A stretch of 64,000 nt of DNA, taken from contig NZ_SPEY01000023.1 of the NCBI RefSeq assembly GCF_009360615.1, positions 62,001 through 126,000 of the forward strand, given 5' to 3'. The stretch's first letter is position 1. Each line of letters starts with the position of its first letter. Below the pieces are notes generated by a model. It was not told the DNA's origin and did no database searches. It was given only the letters and a program-made list of their open reading frames with translations. The DNA is from Comamonas sp. (GTDB lineage: Bacteria > Pseudomonadota > Gammaproteobacteria > Burkholderiales > Burkholderiaceae_C). Positions 1 to 7,713 of the stretch are shown piece after piece. The translations under genes and the position numbers were made by a program.

Positions 1-491
1 CTTTCATCCAGCCCTTTGCCCTGCATGTGGACTTCTACGGGCCCTGCTACGCGCTGCTGCAGTCGCGCAAGACCACCGGTTCGCCCCTTCTCAGCTTCCG
101 CGCGGGGGAGGATGCATCCAACGACCTGGTCGCGTGTGCGCAGCAGGAAAAGATCCTGCGTGAGGCGGGCTCTGAAGTCAGCACCGTGGTCTATGCCAGG
201 GCCGGCCATGACTGGGAAAGCGAGAGGCCGCGCGAGATGACGGATCGCCCCTATCTGGCCGGCTGCACGATCGAGTTCAACGACAGGGACTTTCCCGTCC
301 TCAATGGCCAGCCTCTGATTCCCGCCGGCGCCCAGACCGATCGGCAGACGCGTTACAGGATACGGGTGCAAAGCGGCAAAGCACTGGGAGACTGCGTCAA
401 GGTAGGCTATATCGCCGGACGCGACGAGACCGCACGCAGCCTGGCTGCCAAGCAGCTGCTGCAGTTTCTCAAGGTGAAGTTTGAACAGTAG
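1..491 (+). CDS. Dienelactone hydrolase-like alpha/beta hydrolase, 3' fragment
   Basis: The reading frame is open through the left edge, so only the C-terminal ~162 residues are present. The fragment has the late half of a dienelactone-hydrolase-type alpha/beta hydrolase: a segment reading LSFRAGEDASN, where the catalytic Asp is expected, followed about 40 residues later by AGHDWES, which supplies the catalytic His. The nucleophile lies outside the window. Members of this family hydrolyse esters and lactones, but the substrate cannot be told from this half. A rho-independent terminator follows the stop codon. Its position beside steroid genes is suggestive only. Confidence 0.6.
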   Translation, partial: FIQPFALHVDFYGPCYALLQSRKTTGSPLLSFRAGEDASNDLVACAQQEKILREAGSEVSTVVYARAGHDWESERPREMTDRPYLAGCTIEFNDRDFPVLNGQPLIPAGAQTDRQTRYRIRVQSGKALGDCVKVGYIAGRDETARSLAAKQLLQFLKVKFEQ

Positions 492-513
492 GCAAGGCTC
501 TCGGGGCGCAGCC

Positions 514-537
514 AGGCCAGCGATCGCTGGCCTTTTT
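514..537 (+). terminator. Rho-independent terminator after the hydrolase fragment
   Basis: A perfect GC-rich inverted repeat, GGCCAGCG-AT-CGCTGGCC, is followed directly by five T residues on the plus strand. It lies 22 nt after the stop codon of the partial hydrolase gene. Confidence 0.85.
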
Positions 538-597
538 CATGTCCTGCGTCTGATTGGACAGCATAGGCATGAACCGATCCATGGAGTCGCTGATCAA

Positions 598-629
598 TGG
601 AAAAGCCGCGCGTCCGGGGCTGCGCGGCC
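598..629 (-). terminator. Terminator of the RND operon (minus strand)
   Basis: On the minus strand the stem GCCGCGC/GCGCGGC with a 10-nt loop is followed by TTTT. It lies just past the stop codon of the NTF2-like gene, the last gene of the minus-strand operon. Confidence 0.65.
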
Positions 630-646
630 TGGTGAAGTCCTGCGGC

Positions 647-1108
647 TCAGGTGGCGGGTTGCAGCACGCTGCGATCCCCGAGCTCCAGCAGCATCGTCAT
701 GCTGCGCTTGTGAATGCGCCAGCCTGCCGGCATCCGCACCCATTCGTCTTCGTAAAAGCCGATGGCGTCGTAGCGCAGATGGCTGCGTGCCCCCAGTCCT
801 TGGTGCACGGCACGCACCTGAATCCTGCTGCGCGGTCGATCCGGGTCGTGGGCATCGACCTCCAGATTGCCCAGCAGATGCTGCGTGGGGCCGCAGCCGT
901 CAAGGTGTGAGCTGATCATGCGGCGCACCTTGGCGATCCCCTCGCAGCGGTAACTGCCACCATAGACCGTGGTGCAGTCGGGCGCGAACACCTGCTGCAG
1001 CATGTCCCAGTCGCGGGTGTCGCAGGCCGTGGCATAGCGGATCAGGGGCTGGGTCAGGGCATGCTCCAGGAGAAGCTGCTCCAGCGTGCTTGCTGCGGTC
1101 TGCATCAC
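647..1108 (-). CDS. NTF2-like (SnoaL/ketosteroid-isomerase fold) protein
   Basis: The 153-residue protein has the size and pattern of the NTF2-like cone fold. An N-terminal helix (LIRYATACDTRDWDMLQQVF) leads into alternating strands and a late segment AGWRIHKRSM typical of SnoaL-type proteins. The fold covers isomerases, hydratases and lyases acting on hydrophobic ring compounds, as well as non-catalytic proteins. Its ATG overlaps the stop of the upstream RND gene by four bases (ATGA), so it is probably translationally coupled as the last gene of a three-gene operon. The context suggests a steroid or steroid-intermediate ligand, but no catalytic assignment can be made. Confidence 0.7.
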   Translation of the reverse strand: MMQTAASTLEQLLLEHALTQPLIRYATACDTRDWDMLQQVFAPDCTTVYGGSYRCEGIAKVRRMISSHLDGCGPTQHLLGNLEVDAHDPDRPRSRIQVRAVHQGLGARSHLRYDAIGFYEDEWVRMPAGWRIHKRSMTMLLELGDRSVLQPAT

Positions 1109-3585
1109 ACCTTGCCGTTCACGGAGGACTGGGGTTCTGGTTTGAGCATGCCACCTGCGTGGCCGATGCCGCCTGCGCTGCCTGCGGGGGCATGTCGGGG
1201 CTGCCGTTGCAGTCGCCTGACACGTGCCCTGGCTTCGGCCACGCCCACATTCAACCAGTAGGCCATGGCGGGCAGCAGAAAGATGGCGCCCAGCATGTTC
1301 ACCAGGAACATGAAGGCCAGCAGGATGCCCATGTCGGCCTGGAACTTCAGCGCCGAGAAAGCCCAGGTGCCCACGCCGATGGACATGGTCAGCGCGGTGA
1401 AGATGGCGGCGTTGCCCCGCTGACGCATGGCTTCATAGAAAGCCTCGCGCAGCGTGATGTCGCGCTCGCGCAGCTCGTGCTGCATGCTCTCGAACAGATA
1501 GATGCCGTAGTCCACACCCACGCCCACCCCCAGGGCCACCACGGGCAGCGTGGGGACCTTGAGGCCAATGCCCAGCATGGCCATCAAGGCGTTGCAGAGT
1601 ATGGAAACGATAGCCAGGGGCACGACGATGCACAGCACGGCGCGCCAGCTGCGGAAGGTCAGCCAGCACAGCAGCGTGATGGCGCCAAAGATGGAGCCCA
1701 GCATCTGCACTTCGGCATGTTCCACGGCTTCGTTGGTGGCGGCCGCGACGCCGGCATTGCCCCCTGCCAGCAGGAACTTGACGTTGGGCGTCTTGTCCGC
1801 CGCGATGAAGCGGCGTACCTCGTCCACCACGTGGGTCAGCGTGGCGCCTTCGTGGTCCTTGAGGAAGACCTGCAGATTGATGACCTTGCAGCCCTCGGTG
1901 TTCAGGCCCAGATCGGGAGACAGTGCCTTGGCCCCCGAGCGCAACGCGGCTTCGGTGCGCTGCAGCGCCGCCCAGCGGGGATTGCCCTCGTTGTTGCTGG
2001 ATGCCGCAATCTTGGCCAGACCGGAGACGGTGGAGACCGATTGCACGCCGTCGACCCGTCGCATGCGCGATTCGAAGCGCTCCACGGCATTCATCACCTG
2101 CCAGTTCAGGCAGCCTTCGTCGAGATTGGAGGTTTCCACGAAGACGGAGAGCACATCCATGCCGATCGAGTAGCTGCCGATGATGTTGTCGTTGTCCCGG
2201 TTGTAGCGCGATTCGGCACGCAGCTCGGGCGCACCCGTGCCTACGTCACCGGTCAGCAGCCTGCGCGACTCGTAGGTGCCGGCCGCCAGCAGCACCAGCG
2301 ACACCGCAAGCGTCAGTGCGGCGGGGCGGGACTCGGCCAGTGCCGACAGCTTCCACCAGAGCGGGTTGCGGCCGTTGGCGGTCGGGGTGGGAGCCTGCAA
2401 GGCTTTCTTCTCCAGCCGCAGATTGGCCAGCACCGCAGGCAGGAAGACCTTGTTGGTGATGATCATCAGCAGCACGCCCATGCAGGCAGTCACACCCAGC
2501 TCGTGAACGATGGGGATGTCGATCAGCATGATGACCATGAAGCCCAGGGCATTGGTCAGCAGCGCCAGGGCACCGGGAATGGCCAGCTTGCGAATCGCGT
2601 TCTCGGCGGCCAGGCTGGAGCTGAGGCCGGCGCGCACGTCATGTTTCCAGGCGCCTGTCATCTGCACGGCGTGGGATACGCCGATGGAGAAGATCAGAAA
2701 GGGCACGAGGATGGACATGGGATCGATGCCGTAGCCGATCAGCGGCAGGATGCCCAGCAGCCAGATCACAGGCAGCAATGCCACGGCCAGGCCGACCACC
2801 GTGATGTTGGTGGACCGGGTATAGAGGCGCAGCATGATGGCCGTGATGACAAAGGCGATGGCGAAGAAGGTCATGACCGTGGTCAGCCCTTCCATCACGT
2901 CGCCCAGCACCTTGGAGAACCCGATGATGTGAATCGAGATGTCCTTGCTTTCGAACTTGCTGCGGATCTCCTCCAGGCGCTGCGCAACCTGGTGATAGTC
3001 GAGCTTCTCGCCGCTCTTGGGGTCGACCTCGAGCAGGTCGGCCCGCACCATGGCGGACTTCAGATCGTTGCTGACCAGGGAGCCGATCTGGCCGGACTTG
3101 GCCACGTTGGAGCGCACCTGTGCCAGTCCCTGCTCGTTGGCCTCGAAGCGGGACGGGATCAGTACCTCGCCCACATAGCCGTCTTCGGTGATCTCGATGT
3201 ATTTCACGTTCGGTGTGAACAGCGAGTACACCTGGCCGCGATTGACGCCGGGGGTGAAGAAGACTTCGTCCGTCACGCCGCGCAGCGTATCCAGGAATTC
3301 CTTGTTGTAGATGTCGCCTTGCCGGCCCTTCCACTCCACGCTCACCAGAATGCGGTTGGCACCGGAGAAGGTGGAGGCATGCTTGAGAAATGCCGACATG
3401 TACTCATGGCGCATGGGAATCAGCTTGTTGAAGCCGGGGTCGAGGTGCGTGCGCATGGCGGAGACAGCCAGCAGCGCCGTGGCGACCAGCGTCAGTACGA
3501 CGATGGACTTGCTCCACGAGATCAGCCAGCGTGCCGTGGATGCAATGAACCGGTCCAGCCGGCTGGTAGGTTCGCTCAGAGTCAT
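1105..3585 (-). CDS. RND superfamily (MMPL-type) predicted exporter
   Basis: The 826-residue protein has the architecture of the MMPL/HpnN-like RND family. One N-terminal membrane helix (about 25-45) and a large periplasmic loop are followed by a block of helices (about 235-390), then a second loop and a second block (about 630-785). The repeated glycine-rich helix motifs (for example ALGVGVGVDYGIYL) match the proton-relay helices of this family. It overlaps the genes on both sides by four bases (ATGA), indicating a coupled operon with the YCF48-like and NTF2-like genes. RND and YCF48-type pairs recur beside aromatic and steroid catabolic genes in pseudomonads and comamonads. Transport of a steroid or sterol-like acid across the envelope is an inference. 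The direction of transport cannot be told. Confidence 0.85.
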   Translation of the reverse strand: MTLSEPTSRLDRFIASTARWLISWSKSIVVLTLVATALLAVSAMRTHLDPGFNKLIPMRHEYMSAFLKHASTFSGANRILVSVEWKGRQGDIYNKEFLDTLRGVTDEVFFTPGVNRGQVYSLFTPNVKYIEITEDGYVGEVLIPSRFEANEQGLAQVRSNVAKSGQIGSLVSNDLKSAMVRADLLEVDPKSGEKLDYHQVAQRLEEIRSKFESKDISIHIIGFSKVLGDVMEGLTTVMTFFAIAFVITAIMLRLYTRSTNITVVGLAVALLPVIWLLGILPLIGYGIDPMSILVPFLIFSIGVSHAVQMTGAWKHDVRAGLSSSLAAENAIRKLAIPGALALLTNALGFMVIMLIDIPIVHELGVTACMGVLLMIITNKVFLPAVLANLRLEKKALQAPTPTANGRNPLWWKLSALAESRPAALTLAVSLVLLAAGTYESRRLLTGDVGTGAPELRAESRYNRDNDNIIGSYSIGMDVLSVFVETSNLDEGCLNWQVMNAVERFESRMRRVDGVQSVSTVSGLAKIAASSNNEGNPRWAALQRTEAALRSGAKALSPDLGLNTEGCKVINLQVFLKDHEGATLTHVVDEVRRFIAADKTPNVKFLLAGGNAGVAAATNEAVEHAEVQMLGSIFGAITLLCWLTFRSWRAVLCIVVPLAIVSILCNALMAMLGIGLKVPTLPVVALGVGVGVDYGIYLFESMQHELRERDITLREAFYEAMRQRGNAAIFTALTMSIGVGTWAFSALKFQADMGILLAFMFLVNMLGAIFLLPAMAYWLNVGVAEARARVRRLQRQPRHAPAGSAGGIGHAGGMLKPEPQSSVNGKV

Positions 3586-4589
3586 GGGGTCGCTCCTGGG
3601 TCAGCCTGAGTGGCTGCCTTGGCTTGTGGTGAAGGGGGGAAGGGCTGCAGACCCGCATCGCTGGACATCCAGCCGCTGTCGGGGCCGGTCAGAACGATGT
3701 CGGTCAGGGTGGCGCGGCCTTTGGCGCGTTGCAGACTGAAGCTCTTGCCGCCGTCCTTGCTCAGGCCGAGCATGCTGCCTTGTCCCACCAGGATGATGGT
3801 TCCATCCTTTTCCTGCGCATGGCCGAAAAAGGAGACCGGGGCCTGAATTGCCGACTTGAGCCAGGGCATGCCCGGTGCGGCCTGTACGAAGGCGTTGCCG
3901 CGCATGCCGTAGATCAGCCATCCGCCTTCGCGCGTTGCCATGGCGTTGTAGAAGGAGCCCTTGTAGAACTCTGGCTCGATCTGCCAGTTGGCGCCGGAGT
4001 CTTCGGATCGAATGACCAGACCGCGCTCGCCCACGATCAGCCAGTGCTTGCCGTCCTCGGTGCTGGCAATGCGGTTCATGTGCTTGTCCTCGACCTCTGC
4101 GGGCAGGGCCAGAGGCTCCCAGGTCTGGCCGTTGTCCCTGGAGGTGATGGCACGGCCGAAGGCGCCGACGCTGATCCAGTCGCCCGAGGGAAGGCGTGCG
4201 ATCGACATCAGAGGCTCACCGTTTTCCTTGGAGAAGGCGACCTCCTCCCAGGTGCTGCCGCTGTCTTTGCTGCGCAGAATCCAGCCCTCATGACCCACGG
4301 CAAAGCCGGTCTTTCTGTCGGGCGCAAAAGCCATGCTGATGAGGAGTGCCTGGCGCTGCTCCTTGATCCGTGCCTGCAGCCAGTGTGCGCCCTTGTCGTC
4401 CGAGTACAGGATCTCGCCCAGTGCGCCAGCGGCCAGCAGACGTTCACCCACCTGTGTGACGGTGTTGAAATGGCTGCGCTCGACGCCAATGGTGGTGGGC
4501 GCCAGCGGGGGCGGTGTGCGGGGCGCAAAGGCGAGCGCTGAGGCAAAGGCCACCAATGCTGCTGCGCCTATACCGACGGCTGTTTTCAC
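3582..4589 (-). CDS. YCF48/BNR-repeat periplasmic protein
   Basis: The 335-residue protein begins with a hydrophobic signal segment (about 5-22). It continues with recurring SKDSGSTWE, SRDNGQTWE, SEDSGANWQ and SKDGGKSFS units, the Asp-box/BNR signature of a beta-propeller related to YCF48/HCF136. It probably resides in the periplasm. The gene is first in a minus-strand operon, with a good AAGGAG ribosome site ahead of the ATG, and its stop overlaps the RND gene by four bases. The partnership suggests an accessory or scaffold for the RND protein or its cargo. No enzymatic sialidase activity is implied by the Asp boxes. Confidence 0.8.
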   Translation of the reverse strand: MKTAVGIGAAALVAFASALAFAPRTPPPLAPTTIGVERSHFNTVTQVGERLLAAGALGEILYSDDKGAHWLQARIKEQRQALLISMAFAPDRKTGFAVGHEGWILRSKDSGSTWEEVAFSKENGEPLMSIARLPSGDWISVGAFGRAITSRDNGQTWEPLALPAEVEDKHMNRIASTEDGKHWLIVGERGLVIRSEDSGANWQIEPEFYKGSFYNAMATREGGWLIYGMRGNAFVQAAPGMPWLKSAIQAPVSFFGHAQEKDGTIILVGQGSMLGLSKDGGKSFSLQRAKGRATLTDIVLTGPDSGWMSSDAGLQPFPPSPQAKAATQADPGATP

Positions 4590-4799
4590 GTTGTCTCCTT
4601 GTTGATTCGTACACGCTGTGCATGTATTGCAAACACGGGTGCAGGTTCTTGATTTGGAGCTTCAGCAACATCGTCCGAATGGACGTTTGCCCGGAGAATT
4701 AGGGGTATGTACGGGGCCGGCTTTTTAGTCTCTACAGACGATGGATTCGGTCTGCTTCATTTACACAATGAATGCACACTTTCTTGGTAAGGGAGACAT
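4590..4799. promoter_or_regulatory. Divergent promoter region between the YCF48 operon and the thiolase operon
   Basis: This 210-nt region separates the minus-strand YCF48-RND-NTF2 operon from the plus-strand thiolase gene and must hold promoters for both. It is visibly richer in A and T than its flanks. It contains a near-palindromic element at 4669-4688 and a second partial half-site (AGACGATG) around 4735-4742. No convincing -35/-10 pair was assigned. Confidence 0.6.
4669..4688. promoter_or_regulatory. Candidate operator, site 1 (CATCGTCC-GAAT-GGACGTTT)
   Basis: The core CGTCC-GAAT-GGACG is a perfect 5-bp inverted repeat. The left half CATCGTCC is the exact reverse complement of the half-site GGACGATG found in the promoter regions at 7222-7229 and 12590-12597. 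It sits 89 nt from the YCF48 start and about 110 nt from the thiolase start. The regulator is unknown. In C. testosteroni a LuxR-type protein (TesR) is known to activate steroid genes, but linking it to this site is inference. Confidence 0.45.
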
Positions 4800-6014
4800 A
4801 TGGGTTTGCAAGGAAAAGCGGCGCTGGTTGGCGTCGCGCAGTACAGGCCGCAGAAGTACGCAACGGCACCGCGCATGTTCCATCTGGAGCAGGTGGCCGA
4901 CCTGGCGCTGCAGGCTCTGGAGGACGCCGGCATGGAGCTGTCCGAGGTGGACGGCCTCATCACCAGCGCCCCGCACTTTCATGAAGCCAGCTGCTTTGTG
5001 CCGGCCATGGCCGGCGAGTACCTGGGCGTGCGCCTGAACTTTGCCGAAGTGGTCGATCTGGGAGGGGCCAGCTCCGTGGCCATGGTCTGGCGCGCGGCCG
5101 CTGCGATCGAGCTGGGGCTGTGCAATACCGTGGTCTGTGTGCTGCCGGCGCGCATGGCGCCGATCTCCGAGCATGATGACCACATCAAGGAAGTCATGAA
5201 GGCCAGCCGCTTCGGTGGCCACAGCACCCGTTTTGGCGCACCGGAGGCCGAGATGGATCTGCCCTATGGTCATATGGCGCAGAACACCGGCTATGCCATG
5301 ATTGCCCAGCGCTACGGCGCGATCCATGGCTATGATGCGGCCGCTTTGGCGCGCATCTGCGTGGACCAGCGCTTCAATGCGTGCCACAACCCCGATGCCA
5401 TGTTCTATGGTCAGCCCATCACCGTGGACGACGTGCTGAACTCGCGCATGGTGGCGGACCCTCTGCACGTGCTGGAAATCGTCCTGCCGGCTGCGGGCGG
5501 CGGTGCCATGATCGTCACCCGCGCCGACCGCGCCAGGACCACCAGACACCGTCCCGTCAGCATCGTCGGCTGCGGCGAACATGTGAGCAGCAAGTCCCCC
5601 ACCTATATGGCCGACATGCTCCAGACCCCCATCGGACCGGCCTCAGCCAAGGCGTTCGAAATGGCGGGCATGCGCCCTGGCGACATGCATATGGCGCAAA
5701 TCTATGACTGCTACACGATTACCGTGATGCTGACGCTGGAAGACGCGGGATTTTGTGCAAAGGGCAAGGGCATGGACTTTCTGCGCGACAACGACTTCAC
5801 CTTCAAGGGCAACTTCCCCATGAACACCCATGGAGGCCAGTTGAGCTTCGGCCAGTCCGGCACGGCGGGCGGCATGTCCCAGGTGATCGAAGCAGTGCAC
5901 CAGATCCAGGGGCGAGCAGGCGACAGGCAACTGCCTCGCCACGATCTGGCCTATGTGTCCGGCACCGGTGGCGTGATGAGCGAGCAGGGCGCGTTGATCC
6001 TGCGGGGAGCATAA
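4800..6014 (+). CDS. Thiolase-fold (SCP2/Ltp2-like) protein without thiolase cysteines
   Basis: The 404-residue protein follows the thiolase-superfamily plan of two repeated halves. Where thiolases carry the nucleophilic Cys, it reads DLGGASSVAM (about 87-96). The C-terminal Cys motif is also replaced, by VSGTGGVMS (about 386-394). The His motif NTHGG (about 342-346) and an IYDCYTIT segment (about 301-308) remain. This pattern recalls Ltp2-type steroid side-chain retro-aldol lyases, which use tyrosines and need a DUF35 partner. Such a partner is encoded 4 nt downstream. A C-C lyase acting on a steroid acyl-CoA is therefore more likely than a classic thiolase. This is inferred from family features. 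Confidence 0.75.
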   Translation: MGLQGKAALVGVAQYRPQKYATAPRMFHLEQVADLALQALEDAGMELSEVDGLITSAPHFHEASCFVPAMAGEYLGVRLNFAEVVDLGGASSVAMVWRAAAAIELGLCNTVVCVLPARMAPISEHDDHIKEVMKASRFGGHSTRFGAPEAEMDLPYGHMAQNTGYAMIAQRYGAIHGYDAAALARICVDQRFNACHNPDAMFYGQPITVDDVLNSRMVADPLHVLEIVLPAAGGGAMIVTRADRARTTRHRPVSIVGCGEHVSSKSPTYMADMLQTPIGPASAKAFEMAGMRPGDMHMAQIYDCYTITVMLTLEDAGFCAKGKGMDFLRDNDFTFKGNFPMNTHGGQLSFGQSGTAGGMSQVIEAVHQIQGRAGDRQLPRHDLAYVSGTGGVMSEQGALILRGA

Positions 6015-6018
6015 GAAC

Positions 6019-6957
6019 ATGGCTTGGAACAAACCTCTGCCTCATCCCACGGAAATTTCTGCGCCGTACTGGGAAGGTCTCAAGGCCCACGAAGTGCGCA
6101 TTCAGCAATGCGATCGTGGACATTCGCTGTTTTTTCCACGGACCCATTGCCCCACTTGCGGATCGCGTTCCCTGAAGTGGCGCAAAGTGTCTGGCGAGGG
6201 CACGCTCTACAGCTTCACCATCGCGCGCATTCCCACCATGCCCGAATTCACGGACGAGATGCCCCAGGCCCTGGCCGTGGTCGAACTCCGTGAAGGCGTG
6301 CGCATCAACACCACCATGGTCGGTGTGGATCCCGAGGCGCTGAAAGTGGGCATGGAGGTGCGCCCCGTGTTTGACGAGCGCCCCGGCGAGGTCACCTTGC
6401 TGCGCTTTACCGCCCATGCGGGCAGCCAGCCGGCCGTCATCAAGGTCGACGCCGAGGCCCAGGTTGCCGTGGTGGAGCAGGCTGCCGCAGCCAAGCGCAA
6501 GGTTTCCGTCAAGGACATCGAGGCCATGAAGTCACTGGTGTCCGAGGAGTACAGCGCCTGGTCCAACGAGTTCATCGTGAGCCAGGAAGTCATCAACGAG
6601 TTTGCCAGGCTCTCGGGCGATGACTACTGGATTCACACCGATCCCGTGCAGGCGCGTGAGAAAAGCCCGTTCGGCACCACCATTGCCCATGGCGCGCTGG
6701 TGCAGGTGCTGGCAAGCCAGCTCCGGATTCCGCTGGACTATGAAGTGGTGGATTTCAACAACATGGTCAACTATGGATCGGATCGCCTGCGTTTTCCCAC
6801 CCCCGTGCCCTCCGGCTGCAAGATCCGTGCGCGTGCCCGCATCAAGGCGGTGGAGCAGGTCAGGAGCGGAGTGCAGGCCACGATGGAGCTCCATATCCAC
6901 GTGGTCGGCCAGGATCGTCCCGCTGTCATCAACGACCTGGTGATTCTCTACATGTGA
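6019..6957 (+). CDS. DUF35 OB-fold and MaoC-like hydratase fusion protein
   Basis: The 312-residue protein joins two modules. The N-terminal part (about 15-135) is a DUF35 protein. Its rubredoxin-like zinc ribbon is degenerate: Cys31, Cys44 and Cys47 are present, but the usual second Cys is replaced by Gly34. An OB-fold follows. The C-terminal part (about 165-312) is a MaoC-like hotdog domain with the hydratase pair Asp201/His206 in SGDDYWIHTD. Actinobacterial ChsH2 also joins these modules but, as I recall, in the opposite order. The gene lies 4 nt after the thiolase-like gene and probably forms a lyase-hydratase complex with it. A strong terminator follows. Confidence 0.8.
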   Translation: MAWNKPLPHPTEISAPYWEGLKAHEVRIQQCDRGHSLFFPRTHCPTCGSRSLKWRKVSGEGTLYSFTIARIPTMPEFTDEMPQALAVVELREGVRINTTMVGVDPEALKVGMEVRPVFDERPGEVTLLRFTAHAGSQPAVIKVDAEAQVAVVEQAAAAKRKVSVKDIEAMKSLVSEEYSAWSNEFIVSQEVINEFARLSGDDYWIHTDPVQAREKSPFGTTIAHGALVQVLASQLRIPLDYEVVDFNNMVNYGSDRLRFPTPVPSGCKIRARARIKAVEQVRSGVQATMELHIHVVGQDRPAVINDLVILYM

Positions 6958-7004
6958 TCGCCGATCCCCGCCCGGTGAGGGTGGGGCACTGTCTTCAAGG
7001 GTTG

Positions 7005-7033
7005 GGGCTTTGCGCAGGCAAAGCCCTTTTTTT
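7005..7033 (+). terminator. Rho-independent terminator of the thiolase/DUF35-MaoC operon
   Basis: The stem GGGCTTTGC/GCAAAGCCC with a GCAG loop is followed by seven T residues. It lies 47 nt after the DUF35-MaoC stop codon. Confidence 0.9.
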
Positions 7034-7294
7034 CGGCCATCCGCAGTGGGTTCCCACGCTGCAGTGTGAGTGAATCTGTCCAGCGGGCCGTGCCTGCCTG
7101 AAAAGCGCGGATGGCCCTCGAATGGCTGGAATTCTGCGTGCCAGGATCCGAAGCCATGCGGCGGAGGCACCGAAGTGTCGCTCTGGGGTTGCTACCTAAG
7201 TAAATACCTGCTCATCAAAATGGACGATGTGGCGTTCTCCGTGCCGGCCATACTGCGAGCCAGAAAGGCCATAGAGCCTGCAAAGGAGACAAGC
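7034..7294 (+). promoter_or_regulatory. Leader/promoter region of the small secreted peptide, with candidate operator site 3
   Basis: This 261-nt non-coding stretch lies between the terminator and the small peptide gene. At 7210-7229 it carries GCTCATCA-AAAT-GGACGATG, whose right half GGACGATG equals that of the tesA1/tesA2 site and is the complement of the left half of site 1. The element is 65-85 nt upstream of the start codon. No other structure was recognised. Confidence 0.4.
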
Positions 7295-7498
7295 ATGAAA
7301 ACCTCTTTTCGCTGGATGAATGCACTTCGCGCAGCGTCACTGGCGGCTCTGGCGCTGGCGCTATACCTGCCCGCGATGAATCTGCCTCAGGCGGCCGCCG
7401 TGGCAGCACAGGCAGACACTGCCCCCAGGCTGCCGGCCGGCATCGTGCTGGCCAGTGCCAAAACCTCCTGGAACACCGTGTTCGCCTCGGGCTATTGA
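7295..7498 (+). CDS. Small secreted peptide, unknown function
   Basis: A 67-residue product begins with a classic signal sequence: Lys/Arg near the start, then a hydrophobic run SLAALALALYLPAM (about 15-28), with possible cleavage after an Ala-rich stretch. This leaves a mature peptide of roughly 30 residues without cysteines. The ATG is preceded by AAAGGAG with good spacing, which supports real translation. It stands alone between two terminators and has its own candidate operator, so it may be co-regulated with the steroid genes. I do not recognise a family. Confidence 0.6.
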   Translation: MKTSFRWMNALRAASLAALALALYLPAMNLPQAAAVAAQADTAPRLPAGIVLASAKTSWNTVFASGY

Positions 7499-7644
7499 GC
7501 TCTGGTCCGGCCAGGCTGGCCGATCTGGCGCGGGCACCGCACGGGCGCGCCGTCGGCGCGGCAATGGATGGCTCATGGCGGACCGGGCTGGCGTGCCGGA
7601 CTTCTGCGGCTGTCGCGATGAGACCCCTGATGGGCCGATGGCGT

Positions 7645-7685
7645 AAAAAAAGGGTCCACGACCGCCCCAGGCAGCCGCCGAACCC
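7645..7685 (-). terminator. Possible terminator of the tesA1DEFG operon
   Basis: On the minus strand GGGTTC pairs with GGACCC (one G-T wobble) across a 22-nt GC-rich loop and is followed by seven T residues. It lies 30 nt past the tesG stop. The short stem makes this tentative. Confidence 0.4.
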
Positions 7686-7713
7686 ACGACACAGCGACAA
7701 AGAGAATCTGAAG

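Noticed and set aside
1090-3609. Long plus-strand open frame opposite the RND gene
   Set aside because: The minus-strand RND protein has coherent membrane topology and coupled neighbours; the plus-strand translation is a His/Gln/Gly-rich shadow.
4800-6014. Ordinary acetyl-CoA acetyltransferase
   Set aside because: Both thiolase cysteines are missing and a DUF35 partner follows, pointing away from thiolysis.
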